Positions 1 through 8,902 of a stretch of DNA of 64,000 bases are shown in pieces. The translations under genes were made by a program, and so were the position numbers. The first letter of the stretch is position 1; every line of letters begins with the position of its first letter. Origin of the DNA: JADJOY01 sp046331705 [NCBI: bacterium] (lineage in GTDB: Bacteria > JADJOY01); NCBI GenBank assembly GCA_046331705.1, contig JAXLQJ010000032.1:21539-85538 (forward strand), given 5' to 3'. Under the pieces are notes generated by a model that worked only from the letters and a program-made list of their open reading frames with translations, was not told where the DNA came from and made no database searches.

Positions 1-898
1 TCTCCGCCAGCACGTCCGGAATCGTGGGTCGCGCCCGCGCCGCGAACGCCAGCACCAGCGGCCCCAGGATCGAGAGCGCGATGCCCACGCCCCGTGGAAG
101 GTCGAATCGTTCGCCGAAGACCCACGCGGCGGCGAGCATCGGCACCACGGTGGTCACGCCGGTGCAGATCGGCGTGACCAGCGCGACGCGGCCGTGCGAG
201 AACGCCGCTTGCACGAACACCGTTCCGAGGATCACCCACAAGAGCACGGCGTAGAGCGGCGCGCTCGACAGCACGTGCAGCCAGGAGCGCAGCGAGCGCA
301 GATCGAGGTGGCCGAGCGCCTCGCCGGCGTGCCAGGTCATCACCTTCATGTAGAGATTCTGCAGGCCGAAGGAGAGCCCGGCGGCGAGCGACAGCAGGAA
401 CTCGACGCTGATCGCGCCCCGCCCCGCCCGCCCGGCGAGCTGCGCCATCGCGATGAGCGTCGCGGCACCCACGGTGATTCCCGCCAGCGGCAGCAGCGCC
501 GGCCGCAGCGACGTGCTCTCGAGCGGGGAGAGCGACACGACCACGGCCCCCGCGATGCCGATGCCCACTCCCACCCACTCCCAGCGACCCAAGCGCTCGC
601 CGAAGAAACCGAGCCCGATGGTCATCGCCCACAGATTGCTGGTGTTGAAGAGCGGCTGCACCAAGCTCAGATCGCCTTCGGCCATGGCCTGGACTTGCAC
701 CAGCCCCCCGCCCACTCCGAGCGCCATCCCCGCCAACCACACCCAGTTTCCGAGCAGGGCCCGCACGATGGTGCGCCAGCGGTGCAGCAAGGTCCCGAAC
801 GCGATCTCCGGGAACTCGCTCGCGACGCCGTGCTTCTGAAGCGAGAAGCCCACGCCGATCATGGCGGCGGACGAGAGAGCGAGCACCACGGCATTCAT
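1..898 (-). CDS. DMT/EamA-type membrane transporter, C-terminus cut by window edge
   Basis: The reading frame opens at an ATG at 898 and runs off the left edge with no stop, giving about 299 residues. The translation begins MNAVVLALSSAAMIGVGFSL and consists of repeated hydrophobic helices with short charged loops, including VQPLFNTSNLWAMTIGLGF and GERLGRWEWVGVGIGIAG. The second half repeats the pattern (VALVTPICTGVTTVVPMLAA, then FGERFDLPRGVGIALSILGP). Two related halves, each with a 'GER' loop before a glycine-rich helix, are the signature of the drug/metabolite transporter superfamily (EamA or NIPA-like). It is an inner-membrane transporter of about ten helices; the substrate cannot be read from sequence. 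It diverges from the oxidoreductase gene starting 74 bp away. Only the extreme C-terminus is missing. Confidence 0.8.
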   Translation of the reverse strand, partial: MNAVVLALSSAAMIGVGFSLQKHGVASEFPEIAFGTLLHRWRTIVRALLGNWVWLAGMALGVGGGLVQVQAMAEGDLSLVQPLFNTSNLWAMTIGLGFFGERLGRWEWVGVGIGIAGAVVVSLSPLESTSLRPALLPLAGITVGAATLIAMAQLAGRAGRGAISVEFLLSLAAGLSFGLQNLYMKVMTWHAGEALGHLDLRSLRSWLHVLSSAPLYAVLLWVILGTVFVQAAFSHGRVALVTPICTGVTTVVPMLAAAWVFGERFDLPRGVGIALSILGPLVLAFAARARPTIPDVLAE

Positions 899-972
899 GA
901 GCGGGTTCCCCGAAGGCGCGACACCGTAGTATTCCTAGGCGATCGTCCGCTGCAACCCGGAGGCTCTCCTTC

Positions 973-1851
973 ATGAAGATCGGACTGTTCGCGGGGCTCG
1001 CCAGCCCCTTCGCCACTCGTGACGTGGTGCTCGCGCTGGCGCGCGGCGCCGACGAGCGCGGCTTCCACTCGATCTGGCTCGGCGAGCACGTGCTGCTCTT
1101 CGACGAGTACCGCTCCCGCTACCCGTATTCGGAGGAAGGCCGGCTCCCGGGAAGCGCCGAGAACGGCATGCTGGAGCAGTTCACCGCGCTCTCGTTCATG
1201 GCGGCGGTCACCAGCCGCATCCGCCTCGCCACCGGCATCTGCCTGGTGCCGCAGCGCAACCCGATCTACACCGCCAAGGAAGTCGCCGCGGTCGACTGGC
1301 TCTCGGGAGGGCGCTTCGACTTCGGCGTGGGCGTCGGCTGGCTGGAGGAGGAGTTCCAGGCGCTGGGCGTACCGTTCGAGCGGCGCGGCGCCCGCTGTCG
1401 CGACTACCTGGCGCTCATGAAGAAGCTCTGGAGCGAGCCCGTCGCCGAGCACGCCAGCGAGTTCTGGAGGCTGCCCAAGAGCTACCAGGACCCCAAGCCG
1501 CTCCAGCAGCCCCATCCGCCCATCCACTTCGGCGGCGAGAGCGACGCCGCGCTCAAGCGTGTCGCCGACCTCGGGCAGGGCTGGCACGGCTTCTCGCTTC
1601 AGCCCGAGGGAGTGGCCGAGCGGCTCGCCGCGCTCGAGCGAATGCTCGCCGAGCGCGGCCGCAAGCGCAGCGAGATCGAGGTCACGATCTGCCCGTACTT
1701 CACCGGCATCGACCTCGACAAGGTCAAGCGCTACCGCGACGCCGGCGTCGACCAGGTCACGATCCTCTTCTTCGCACCCAGCCCCGACCTGGTCGAGCCG
1801 ACCCTCGACTCGCTCGTCGAAGAGATCCTCGAGCCCGCCCGCGCGCTCTAG
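973..1851 (+). CDS. LLM-class F420-dependent-type oxidoreductase
   Basis: This 292-residue protein has the luciferase-like monooxygenase fold. It opens MKIGLFAGLASPF, followed by RGFHSIWLGEHVLLF (the first strand-loop of the TIM barrel), IRLATGICLVPQRNPIYTAK, DWLSGGRFDFGVGVGWLEEE and PIHFGGESDAALKRVADLGQ. These match the bacterial F420-dependent LLM subfamily (TIGR03619 type) in order and spacing. Such cytosolic enzymes use reduced F420 or FMN to reduce or oxygenate small organic molecules; neither the cofactor nor the substrate can be settled here. A GGAG element lies about 10 bp before the ATG. The gene is monocistronic by appearance, diverging from the DMT transporter and followed 36 bp later by the ankyrin gene. 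Confidence 0.85.
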   Translation: MKIGLFAGLASPFATRDVVLALARGADERGFHSIWLGEHVLLFDEYRSRYPYSEEGRLPGSAENGMLEQFTALSFMAAVTSRIRLATGICLVPQRNPIYTAKEVAAVDWLSGGRFDFGVGVGWLEEEFQALGVPFERRGARCRDYLALMKKLWSEPVAEHASEFWRLPKSYQDPKPLQQPHPPIHFGGESDAALKRVADLGQGWHGFSLQPEGVAERLAALERMLAERGRKRSEIEVTICPYFTGIDLDKVKRYRDAGVDQVTILFFAPSPDLVEPTLDSLVEEILEPARAL

Positions 1852-1887
1852 GGTCGCCGCGGATGCTCGTCGCGCCCGTGGTGAGCG

Positions 1888-3057
1888 ATGCGCCCGCATC
1901 AACGAATCCTGCTGGGGATCGTCACATTCGGGGTCGCGACAACGGCGTTCGTCGATCCCGCGGCTGCGTCGCATTCGAGCTCGCCAGCGTCGCAACGCGC
2001 TCGCCTCGACCAAGCGGCGCAGCGAGGCGATGACGCGACCGTGCGCGAGCTGATCGCGCAAGGCACGTCGCTCGACTGTGACGCGTCCGGGTGCCCGATC
2101 CTTCACGCGGCCATGGCTCGCGACGGAACAGTCGTACGCACGCTCCTGGAAGCCGGCGCCGTCATCGACCCCGTGCGCTCGTCGGTGTTGCTGTCGGTCC
2201 GATCCGCCGCGGCGGCACGCCTTCTGATATCGCATGGCGCCGACATCGCCGCACGGACGCCGACGGGTGATTCGGTCCTGCATCGGGCGGCGTACACCCA
2301 GCTCACCGCCCCCCCGCGGCCCGATCTGATTGCTTGCTTGATCCGAGCCGGCGCCGATGTGAATGCCCGCAACGCTCGCGGGGAGACCGCGTTGCACACG
2401 GCCACACGCGCGTGGTCCCTGGGCGTGATGCGTGTGCTCACCGAAGCAGGGATCGACCTAGAGGCTCGTGACATCGATGGGCGGACAGCACTCGACGATG
2501 CCTACGATCGAGACCGTCTGCTCGTGGCGGAGCTGATCCGCGCTGGCGCCGACGACGATCGTTCTCGATGGACTCGTGCCACGCAGGCGCTGATGCGGCC
2601 GTTTCGAGCCGGGCTGCTCGGGTTGGTCGCAAGACGCGCTGCGCAGAACACGAGCCTGTGGGTGTGGCTCGCGTGCTGCATCGCGATCGGATTCACGCGT
2701 CGGCGTGAGAGACCAGCGCTTCCGTCGCAACCATGGGCTGCGGCGAGCGCTCTCGCCTCGCTCGCCGCACCCGTGGTGGGGATTCTCGTCTGGGAAGCGA
2801 CACGCGTTCGCGTCATCCAGGGGTACGTGATCTCGTCGCTCGACTGGGTGACGACTCCCGACATCACCCCGGTCGTCGGTACGGCCGCGGCGATCTGGCT
2901 CTGTGCTTGGCTCTGCGCCGTGCCGCTCGTCGATTCGCGCCTGCGCCAACGGCGTCAGCGGGGAAGCCGGCGATGGCAATGGAGAGACACCATCGACACG
3001 ATCGTCGTCCTAATCGGGCCGCTCGTCGTCCATCGAGCGACGCTGGCGGCCGGATGA
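1888..3057 (+). CDS. Exported ankyrin-repeat protein with C-terminal membrane segments
   Basis: A 389-residue protein with three parts. Residues 1-27 look like a signal peptide or signal anchor (LLGIVTFGVATTAFV, then PAAASHS). Residues of about 30-225 carry ankyrin-type repeats, with tell-tale units VRELIAQGTSLDCDASGC, HRAAYTQL, CLIRAGADVNARNARGETAL and LTEAGIDLEARDIDGRTAL. Residues of about 245-385 hold three or four hydrophobic segments (WVWLACCIAIGF, ASALASLAAPVVGILVW, VVGTAAAIWLCAWLCAVPLV, TIDTIVVLIGPLVV). The repeats would mediate protein contacts, probably on the periplasmic side, anchored by the tail. The function is unknown. The start at 1888 was chosen because it gives the signal sequence; no strong ribosome site is visible. 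Transcription converges on the lipoprotein gene downstream. Confidence 0.7.
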   Translation: MRPHQRILLGIVTFGVATTAFVDPAAASHSSSPASQRARLDQAAQRGDDATVRELIAQGTSLDCDASGCPILHAAMARDGTVVRTLLEAGAVIDPVRSSVLLSVRSAAAARLLISHGADIAARTPTGDSVLHRAAYTQLTAPPRPDLIACLIRAGADVNARNARGETALHTATRAWSLGVMRVLTEAGIDLEARDIDGRTALDDAYDRDRLLVAELIRAGADDDRSRWTRATQALMRPFRAGLLGLVARRAAQNTSLWVWLACCIAIGFTRRRERPALPSQPWAAASALASLAAPVVGILVWEATRVRVIQGYVISSLDWVTTPDITPVVGTAAAIWLCAWLCAVPLVDSRLRQRRQRGSRRWQWRDTIDTIVVLIGPLVVHRATLAAG

Positions 3058-3094
3058 GCCGCGCCAACGCGCTACCACGCTGCGGATAATGGAA

Positions 3095-3176
3095 CGCGCC
3101 TCAAGGCGCGCCGACGAGCGTAGCGAGTCGACTCGGGGGTGGGGCCCCGTCCGAATTCACTTCGTGAGGGCGGGGC
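3095..3176. repeat. Cluster of strong inverted repeats in a convergent intergenic region
   Basis: Three adjacent palindromic elements are visible. At 3095-3110 there is a 7-bp stem (CGCGCCT/AGGCGCG) with a CA loop. At 3124-3135 lies the perfect 12-bp palindrome CGAGTCGACTCG. At 3144-3176 a long hairpin pairs GCCCCGTCC with GGGCGGGGC (one T-G wobble), then re-pairs TCAC with GTGA around a TTC loop. They sit between two converging genes. They may be transcript ends, a REP-like repeat or a structured RNA; sequence alone does not decide. Confidence 0.55.
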
Positions 3177-3213
3177 GTGAAAAGCCCCCGAGGGAAAATC
3201 GAGGAAGCTCTGA

Positions 3214-3236
3214 AACAAGCGCATCGCGCTTGTTTT
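3214..3236. terminator. Likely bidirectional terminator hairpin
   Basis: A perfect 10-bp inverted repeat (AAACAAGCGC, loop ATC, GCGCTTGTTT) lies 27 bp past the stop of the minus-strand lipoprotein gene and about 155 bp past the plus-strand ankyrin gene. The A-rich and T-rich outer ends of the stem give short U runs on both strands, which fits a bidirectional transcription terminator between converging genes. No longer U tract follows. Confidence 0.5.
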
Positions 3237-3262
3237 CCAGGGCTACCGCGGCAGCTCGGCGC

Positions 3263-4492
3263 TCAGGTTCGCAGGGCATCGAGGTAGCGGGTGCCGTTGC
3301 CTTGGACGATCGCGCCCTCGGTGAGGAAGGCGTCGGACGACGGGCCGCCGATGGCGGGTTCGAGCTGGCTGCCTTCGTTCCACTCGTTGAACGTGGTGCT
3401 CACCACGAGCGGCGCTTCGCCGATGAACGGCCGCACCCAGCGATCCCACGCCTGATCGAGGAATAGCGCGCCCGAGTCCCGCTCGCGCGGCACGGTGCAG
3501 AACGCCTTGTCGGGGCGCACGCCGCGATCGTTGTAGCCGGGCAGGATCGTCGGCACGAACTCCACACCCACGCGGCGCGCGGCGTCGCGGTAAGTGACGT
3601 AGAGATCGTGGGTGTCCGACAGGAAGCGATCGACTCCCGCGGCGCCGCAGAAGCGGCCGTCGCTGAAGAGCGGGTTGTAGCTCCACACGGCATCGAACGA
3701 CGCCATGCGCGTGAGGTTGGGCTCGCGCTCGCCCAGGATGCGCCCGCTCTCGCCCACGACGTACCAGTAGACCTCCTCGCCCACCAGGTAGGGATCGAGG
3801 CCTTGGCCGCGCATCGCCTCGCGCAGCCGCGCGATGGTGCCGGGAAAGTCCCCGGCGAAGCTGCGCGTGAGGTAGAGGAAGACCACCGGGCGATCGTCGA
3901 TGCGCAGATACGAGGGATGCCCGAACACCTCGCGGCCGAGCGTCACGAGGTCGTCGATCAAGAGCCGCTCGCCCTCGGCGTCGAGGCTCAGGATTCCGGC
4001 GCCCGAGACGTCGACCAGGCCCTGCACTTCGTAGAGGATCGCGGAGCGAACCTGACCCAGGCCGAGGCCCGAGCGGTAATAGTCGAGGACGCGTTCGCGG
4101 GCGCGGATCAGCGTCTCGTCGCCCCCCGTTCCCGGCCGCGGCATCGGCCACACGTCGAACATCAGGAAGTCGAGACCACCCTGGCGGGCGAACACCGAAT
4201 GCGCTGCCAGCGTGACCGAGCCCGAGCTGTAGTCGCCGAGCAAGGGCGCGATCGGCGGATCGAGCTTCTGGCCGTACGTCCCCAGATTCCAGTTCTCGGG
4301 AAACCACGAGTAATAGGCGGCACCCAGCGCCGCGAGGCGCGAGCGGCTCTGGAGCGAGCCGCCGGTGCCGCCGGAACCACCGCCGCCGCACGCCGCGACG
4401 AACGCCACCGCGACCCAGGCGGCCGCGACGACGCGACCCACGGGCGGACGGGCTGGCACCGCGCGGGTGCGCCGATCGATCGAAGCGCTCAC
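3263..4492 (-). CDS. Lipoprotein of the GH99/WbsX-like glycoside hydrolase group
   Basis: A secreted lipoprotein: a basic n-region, a hydrophobic stretch (VVAAAWVAVAFVAAC) with a lipobox ending in Cys, then a Gly/Ser linker. The mature domain contains AALGAAYYSWFPENWN, DFLMFDVWPMPRPG, RIDDRPVVFLYLTRSF, YLVGEEVYWYV and, near the C-terminus, STTFNEWNEGSQLEPA. The 'F-NEW-EG-LEP' block is the hallmark of the glycoside hydrolase 99/71 and WbsX-like TIM-barrel families (endo-mannosidase-like enzymes and O-antigen-linked proteins). It probably acts on surface or environmental glycans; the substrate is unknown. The frame is open to a TTG at 4600, but that leaves a signal peptide too long and nearly abuts the divergent UbiA gene. 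I chose the GTG at 4492, and another GTG at 4459 is possible. Confidence 0.7.
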   Translation of the reverse strand: MSASIDRRTRAVPARPPVGRVVAAAWVAVAFVAACGGGGSGGTGGSLQSRSRLAALGAAYYSWFPENWNLGTYGQKLDPPIAPLLGDYSSGSVTLAAHSVFARQGGLDFLMFDVWPMPRPGTGGDETLIRARERVLDYYRSGLGLGQVRSAILYEVQGLVDVSGAGILSLDAEGERLLIDDLVTLGREVFGHPSYLRIDDRPVVFLYLTRSFAGDFPGTIARLREAMRGQGLDPYLVGEEVYWYVVGESGRILGEREPNLTRMASFDAVWSYNPLFSDGRFCGAAGVDRFLSDTHDLYVTYRDAARRVGVEFVPTILPGYNDRGVRPDKAFCTVPRERDSGALFLDQAWDRWVRPFIGEAPLVVSTTFNEWNEGSQLEPAIGGPSSDAFLTEGAIVQGNGTRYLDALRT

Positions 4493-4629
4493 GGCGGAAT
4501 CGGAGGGAAGGAAACCGGAGGGGTGGCGTGAATCGCGCCAGCGAAGAGCACGCGGCGCGCGGGGGGACGGATTCGTAGCCCGTCTCTTAGACTTCGGCAA
4601 CCTCGGACAGCGCGCGGAGAGCCATCACG

Positions 4630-5682
4630 ATGTCGGTCGGCAACTGGGTGGAGATCGTCCGGACCTGCAACCTGCAGCCGGAAAAGAAGATGGACGTGGT
4701 GAGCAAATGGCTCATCATCGTCCGGGCCTGCGTCTTTCCCATCACCATCCTCTCGGCGGCGATCGGTGGGCTCCTGGCGGCCAACGACGGTCGTTTCCAC
4801 GCCGGCCACTTCGCGCTGGTGACGCTGGCGCTGGTGGTCGCGCACGCCGCCAACAACATGGTGAACGACCTCTTCGACGTGATCCACGGCGTCGACACGA
4901 AGGACTACCACCGCGCCAATTACGCGCCGCACCCCATCCTGGGCGGGCTCACCACCAAGCAGGGGCTCATCGGCGCGATCGCGCTCTGCAACGTGATCGA
5001 CCTGGCGGTGGCGTTCTACCTGTCGAGCGTGTGCGGCTGGACCGTGATGGCGTTCGCGGTGGTGGGGCTCGCGACCAGCGTCTTCTACGTGGCGCCGCCG
5101 CTCAAGCTGAAGCACCGCGGTCTCGGCGAGCCCGCGATCTTCCTCATCTGGGGGCCACTCATGATCGGCGGCACCTACTTCGTGATGGCGGGCAGCGTGC
5201 CCACGCGAGTGTGGCTGGCGTCGGTTCCCTACGGTCTCGCCATCACCGCCTCGCTCATGGGCAAGCACCTCGACAAGGCGGAGAAGGACCGCGCCAAGGG
5301 CGTTCGCACGCTGCCGGTGGTGCTCGGCGATCGCCTCGGGCGGAAGGTCACGCAGCTCATGGTGTGGGGCTTCTACCTCGGGATCGTCTGGCTCGCGGCG
5401 TCGGGCGGTCTGCCGCTCTGGTCGTTGCTGACCCTCGGCACGCTGCCTGCGGCGAGCCGCTTCATCGAGACGCTCGGCAACGTCGCGCCCGAGACACCGC
5501 AGGAAGCCTTTCGCCTGGCGGCCGACGTGATCCCCGCCGATCTCAAGAAGCGGGTGCGGCTCGACGCACCCGTCGCCGCGTATCCGCTCTGGCCGCTCTG
5601 GTACGTGGCGTGGGGGATGTGGTGGGGCCGCTACGCCGGCGGCGCGTTCGTGCTCGGCCTGGTCATCGCGGCGCTCACGTGA
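4630..5682 (+). CDS. UbiA-family prenyltransferase (MenA-like)
   Basis: A 350-residue polytopic membrane enzyme. The two Asp-rich prenyl-diphosphate/Mg2+ motifs of the UbiA superfamily are present: NNMVNDLFDVIHGVD (NDxxDxxxxxD type) around residues 78-92, and GKHLDKAEKDRAKGVRTLPV around residues 210-230. Between and around them are about eight hydrophobic helices. The 'RTLPV-LG' continuation after the second motif resembles 1,4-dihydroxy-2-naphthoate prenyltransferases (MenA), so a role in menaquinone or another prenylated quinone or lipid is plausible, but no other quinone gene is nearby. A GGAGAG ribosome site lies about 10 bp before the ATG. It converges, with a 9-bp gap, on the metallophosphoesterase gene. 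Confidence 0.85.
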   Translation: MSVGNWVEIVRTCNLQPEKKMDVVSKWLIIVRACVFPITILSAAIGGLLAANDGRFHAGHFALVTLALVVAHAANNMVNDLFDVIHGVDTKDYHRANYAPHPILGGLTTKQGLIGAIALCNVIDLAVAFYLSSVCGWTVMAFAVVGLATSVFYVAPPLKLKHRGLGEPAIFLIWGPLMIGGTYFVMAGSVPTRVWLASVPYGLAITASLMGKHLDKAEKDRAKGVRTLPVVLGDRLGRKVTQLMVWGFYLGIVWLAASGGLPLWSLLTLGTLPAASRFIETLGNVAPETPQEAFRLAADVIPADLKKRVRLDAPVAAYPLWPLWYVAWGMWWGRYAGGAFVLGLVIAALT

Positions 5683-5691
5683 GCGCCGGGA

Positions 5692-7008
5692 TCAGGCGCG
5701 CACGATCTCGAGCACGGTGATCTCGGACGGGGCGCCGAGCCGCATCGGCGGGCCCCAATACCCGGTGCCTCGACTCACGTAGAGCCACATCGCTTCCCGT
5801 GCGGGGAGGTCCGAATCCGCCGCGGCGCTCGCTCCGCGGGAAATGCGGAAGAGGCCCGCCACGTAGGGCGTGACCAATCGCACCGGCAGATGCCAGGGGA
5901 AGAACTGGCCGCCGTGCGTGTGTCCCGAGATCTGCAGGTGGGCGCCCAGACGCGCGGCGTGACGCGCCGTATTGGGCTGATGCGAGAGGAAGACTCGGAG
6001 GTCGGCCGCGGGCGCGCCGCCGAGAGCGGCATCGGCGTCCGCACGGTGTCCCGGCACCATGCGGCCGGCCATGGCGTCGGTGACGCCGGCGACGAGCACG
6101 CGGGCTCCGTCGACCTCGACCAGCCGGTGCTCGTTCACGAGCGGCGTGAACCCGAGTCGCGCCACCTCGCGAAGCCAGGCATCGGGTCCGCTGTAGTACT
6201 CGTGGTTGCCGGTCACGTAGAAGCGTCCGTCGCGCGCCACGATGTCCGCGAGCGGCTGGGTGTGCTCGCGCAGCGTCGCGACGCTGCCATCCACGAGATC
6301 GCCCGTGAGCACCACCAGGTGGGGTTCGAGCGCGTTCACCGCGTCCACGATCGCGCGCACGTAATCGCTCTTGATGGTCGGTCCGACGTGGATGTCGGAG
6401 ATCTGCACGATCCGGTATCCCTCGAGCGCCGGCGGAAGCTCCGCGACGGGGACTCGCACCCGCTTCACCTCGGCGAGCCGCCGCGCCGCCACCAGCCCGA
6501 ACCCGGTCGCCGCCAGCGACACCACCACGATCCCCAGATTGCCGAACCGCTCGAGCCAGAGCGCGGAGCTCGAGAAGACCGTCGGGTCGGGCGCGACGAA
6601 GCGCGCGTGCGCGGAGGTGTCGGACGCGAGCCGCCACAGGAAGCCGAGCAGATCGCGCACGCCGAGCATCGGCAGCACCAGGGCCAGGAACCCCATACCG
6701 ACGTAGGTCACCCAGTAGAACGCGTCGAGACGCCGCGACGGACCGGCGAGACGCGAAGCCACGAACGACCCCGGCACGAACACCAGGTGAAGCGCGAGCG
6801 CCGTCCACGCCAGCGCCGCGGGCACCAGCGGCAGCTCACTCGCGGTGACGAGGCTGCGGCCGATGTAGACGTAGACGGGCGAGAGCAGGACCACCGCGAC
6901 GCCCCAGAACGCCAGTGCGTGCGGCGCACGAGCGCGCCGCTGCCGCGCCAGCGTGGCCGCGATCTCGCGCTCCGTGGGATCGGAAACGTTCGCCTGCGTT
7001 GAGCTCAT
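5692..7008 (-). CDS. Membrane-anchored metallophosphoesterase (YaeI-like)
   Basis: A 438-residue protein. The N-terminal third has four or five transmembrane helices (WGVAVVLLSPVYVYIG, LAWTALALHLVFVPGSFV, YVGMGFLALVLPMLGV, LGIVVVSLAATGFGL). The C-terminal domain has the calcineurin-like metal-binding motifs in order: QISDIHVGP around residue 205, VVLTGDLVDG, VTGNHEYY, FLSHQP and QISGHTHGGQ. These D-H, GD, GNHE, H and GHTHGGQ blocks coordinate two metals. This layout is typical of YaeI/YkuE-type phosphoesterases, some of which act on lipid A precursors or GPI-like lipids; the substrate here is unknown. The frame opens further upstream (7089), but the Met at 7008 gives a normal N-terminus. It lies 123 bp downstream of the MBOAT gene on the same strand. 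Confidence 0.85.
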   Translation of the reverse strand: MSSTQANVSDPTEREIAATLARQRRARAPHALAFWGVAVVLLSPVYVYIGRSLVTASELPLVPAALAWTALALHLVFVPGSFVASRLAGPSRRLDAFYWVTYVGMGFLALVLPMLGVRDLLGFLWRLASDTSAHARFVAPDPTVFSSSALWLERFGNLGIVVVSLAATGFGLVAARRLAEVKRVRVPVAELPPALEGYRIVQISDIHVGPTIKSDYVRAIVDAVNALEPHLVVLTGDLVDGSVATLREHTQPLADIVARDGRFYVTGNHEYYSGPDAWLREVARLGFTPLVNEHRLVEVDGARVLVAGVTDAMAGRMVPGHRADADAALGGAPAADLRVFLSHQPNTARHAARLGAHLQISGHTHGGQFFPWHLPVRLVTPYVAGLFRISRGASAAADSDLPAREAMWLYVSRGTGYWGPPMRLGAPSEITVLEIVRA

Positions 7009-7131
7009 GCGACCCGACTCGAGCGCCGTCGTGACCGAGAGGTCCACCCGGGATTCCGGCGCGAAGCGTCGCCAGCATATCCGCAGCACGGATCGCCAGC
7101 CCTCCGCGGGCGGCTGGCGCGGGCTCGCGAC

Positions 7132-8793
7132 TCAGAACTGGAAGTAGATGAACCCCACGGCTTCGCGCGCATGGAACACCACCAGCATCGTCATCGCGTA
7201 GGCGCACGCCGCGCTCTTGATCCAGAGCGGAGCGGAGCGGACGCGCGCAGGGCGCCGCTCGCCCCCCGCCATCCCCTCCAGCAGGAAGAGCGGCGCCGCC
7301 AGGTACGCCATGAACGCGAGCGTGGCGACGTCGGCCAGCCCGACCATCGAGATCCCCGCCGCGAGTCGGTGCAAGAACGCTCCGACCGTCGCCAGCGAAT
7401 CGGCGCGGAAGAGCAACCAGCCGAAGCACGTGAGGTGGAACATCACGACGATCCGCACGAGGCGGCGCAGCTTCGCCGCGGCGTCGTTGCCCTCGACCAC
7501 GTCCGAGAGCCCGAGAACCCGGAACACCACGAGCAGCCCGCCGTGGTACGCCCCCCACGCGACGAAGGTCCAGTTGGCGCCGTGCCAGAGACCGCCGAGC
7601 AGCATCGTGATCCAGAGGTTCCGGTATTGCTTGGCGATCCCGTGCCGGTTTCCGCCCAGCGGGATGTAGAGGTAGTCGCGCAGCCAGCTCGACAAGCTGA
7701 TGTGCCAGCGTCGCCAGAAGTCGCTGGGGCTCTGCGCGAGATAGGGCAGGTCGAAGTTCACGACCAGCTCGTAGCCGAGGAACTTCGACACCCCGCGCGC
7801 GATCGACGAATAGCCGGAGAAATCGCCGTAGATCTGCAACGCGAACGCATAGAGTCCGATCAGCGCCTCGAGCCCGCCGATCGCGCCGCCGCCGCCGTTC
7901 GCGAGCCGGTCGAACACGCGATTGGCGATGGGCGCCACGTTGTCGGCGATCACCAGCTTCTTGAAGAGACCCACGACGATCAGCACCGCCCCCTCGCGAA
8001 ACGCGGCGAGATCGAGCTTGCGCGGGCTCACGACCTGCGGCAGCAGCGTGTGCGCCCGCATGATGGGGCCCGCCACCAGGTGCGGGAAGAAGCACACGAA
8101 GAGCGCGAAATCGCGGAAGCTGGTCGTGGGATGAGCATCCCCGCGGTAGATGTCGATCGTGTAGCTCATCGCCTGGAACGTGTAGAAGCTGATGCCGGCC
8201 GGCAGCACCAGCCCGAGCGCCACGGGCGAGACCGTGAGCCCCAGGCCGCTCAACAGCTCCGTCAGGCTCGCGGCGAAGAAGTCGAAGTACTTGAAGAAGC
8301 CGAGGATCACGAGGTTCGCCGTCAGGCTCACCCACACGAACGCCCGGCGCCGCGCGCGCTCGGGGAGTGCGTAGAGGTGCGGCAGCACCAGCCCGTAGAT
8401 CGCGACGGCGGCGAGCGAGCCGAGGGGGATGGCGAACGCCCGCCACGCGTGCGGCAATGCCGCGAGCGCCGCGTGCCCATCCCGAGCGCGCAGCGCCTGC
8501 GCGAGCTCCGGATAGCGCACCTGGCTGCAGAGCACGAGCGCTGCGCCCACCAGCGCACCCGCGAGCAGCCACAGCTTGCGCCGCGGCACCTGCACGCCCG
8601 CGACCCCCAGCCCACCCACGTAGTCGATCATCGTCGACAGCAGGATCAGGAACAGGAAGCGGTAGTCCCACGCACCGTAGAACCCGTAGCTCGCGGCGAG
8701 CATCAGGGCGTTCTGCGCGCGGTGCGAGAGCCGCCAATACGGCAGCAGCACCGCCGCGAAGAAGATCCAGAACGTGAGGGTGTTGTAGTTCAC
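7132..8793 (-). CDS. MBOAT-family membrane-bound O-acyltransferase (AlgI-like)
   Basis: A 553-residue polytopic protein starting at a GTG (MNYNTLTFWIFFAAVLLPYW). It shows the AlgI/DltB order: ILGFFKYFDFF, LPAGISFYTFQAMSYTIDIY, FFPHLVAGPIMRAHTLLPQ, FLGYELVVNFDLPYLAQSPS, FWRRWHISLSSWLRDYLYIP and MLLGGLWHGANWTFVAWGAY. The His in GLWHG is the conserved catalytic residue and FWRRWHISLSSWL is the second invariant block. These enzymes transfer acyl groups across the membrane to exported polysaccharides or other surface molecules. AlgI-type proteins usually have an SGNH or AlgX-like partner next door; none is seen here. It is followed on the same strand by the membrane phosphoesterase, so joint action on an envelope molecule is possible. 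Confidence 0.88.
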   Translation of the reverse strand: MNYNTLTFWIFFAAVLLPYWRLSHRAQNALMLAASYGFYGAWDYRFLFLILLSTMIDYVGGLGVAGVQVPRRKLWLLAGALVGAALVLCSQVRYPELAQALRARDGHAALAALPHAWRAFAIPLGSLAAVAIYGLVLPHLYALPERARRRAFVWVSLTANLVILGFFKYFDFFAASLTELLSGLGLTVSPVALGLVLPAGISFYTFQAMSYTIDIYRGDAHPTTSFRDFALFVCFFPHLVAGPIMRAHTLLPQVVSPRKLDLAAFREGAVLIVVGLFKKLVIADNVAPIANRVFDRLANGGGGAIGGLEALIGLYAFALQIYGDFSGYSSIARGVSKFLGYELVVNFDLPYLAQSPSDFWRRWHISLSSWLRDYLYIPLGGNRHGIAKQYRNLWITMLLGGLWHGANWTFVAWGAYHGGLLVVFRVLGLSDVVEGNDAAAKLRRLVRIVVMFHLTCFGWLLFRADSLATVGAFLHRLAAGISMVGLADVATLAFMAYLAAPLFLLEGMAGGERRPARVRSAPLWIKSAACAYAMTMLVVFHAREAVGFIYFQF

Positions 8794-8902
8794 GGGCGCT
8801 CGGACGCGCGGCGCGCGGGACTCGGTGTGCGGCGGACCTTGTCATCGGCGCTGGCCAGGCTCAAGGGGCGGCCGTGCCGCTCGGCCGTGCCACCCGGCTG
8901 CG

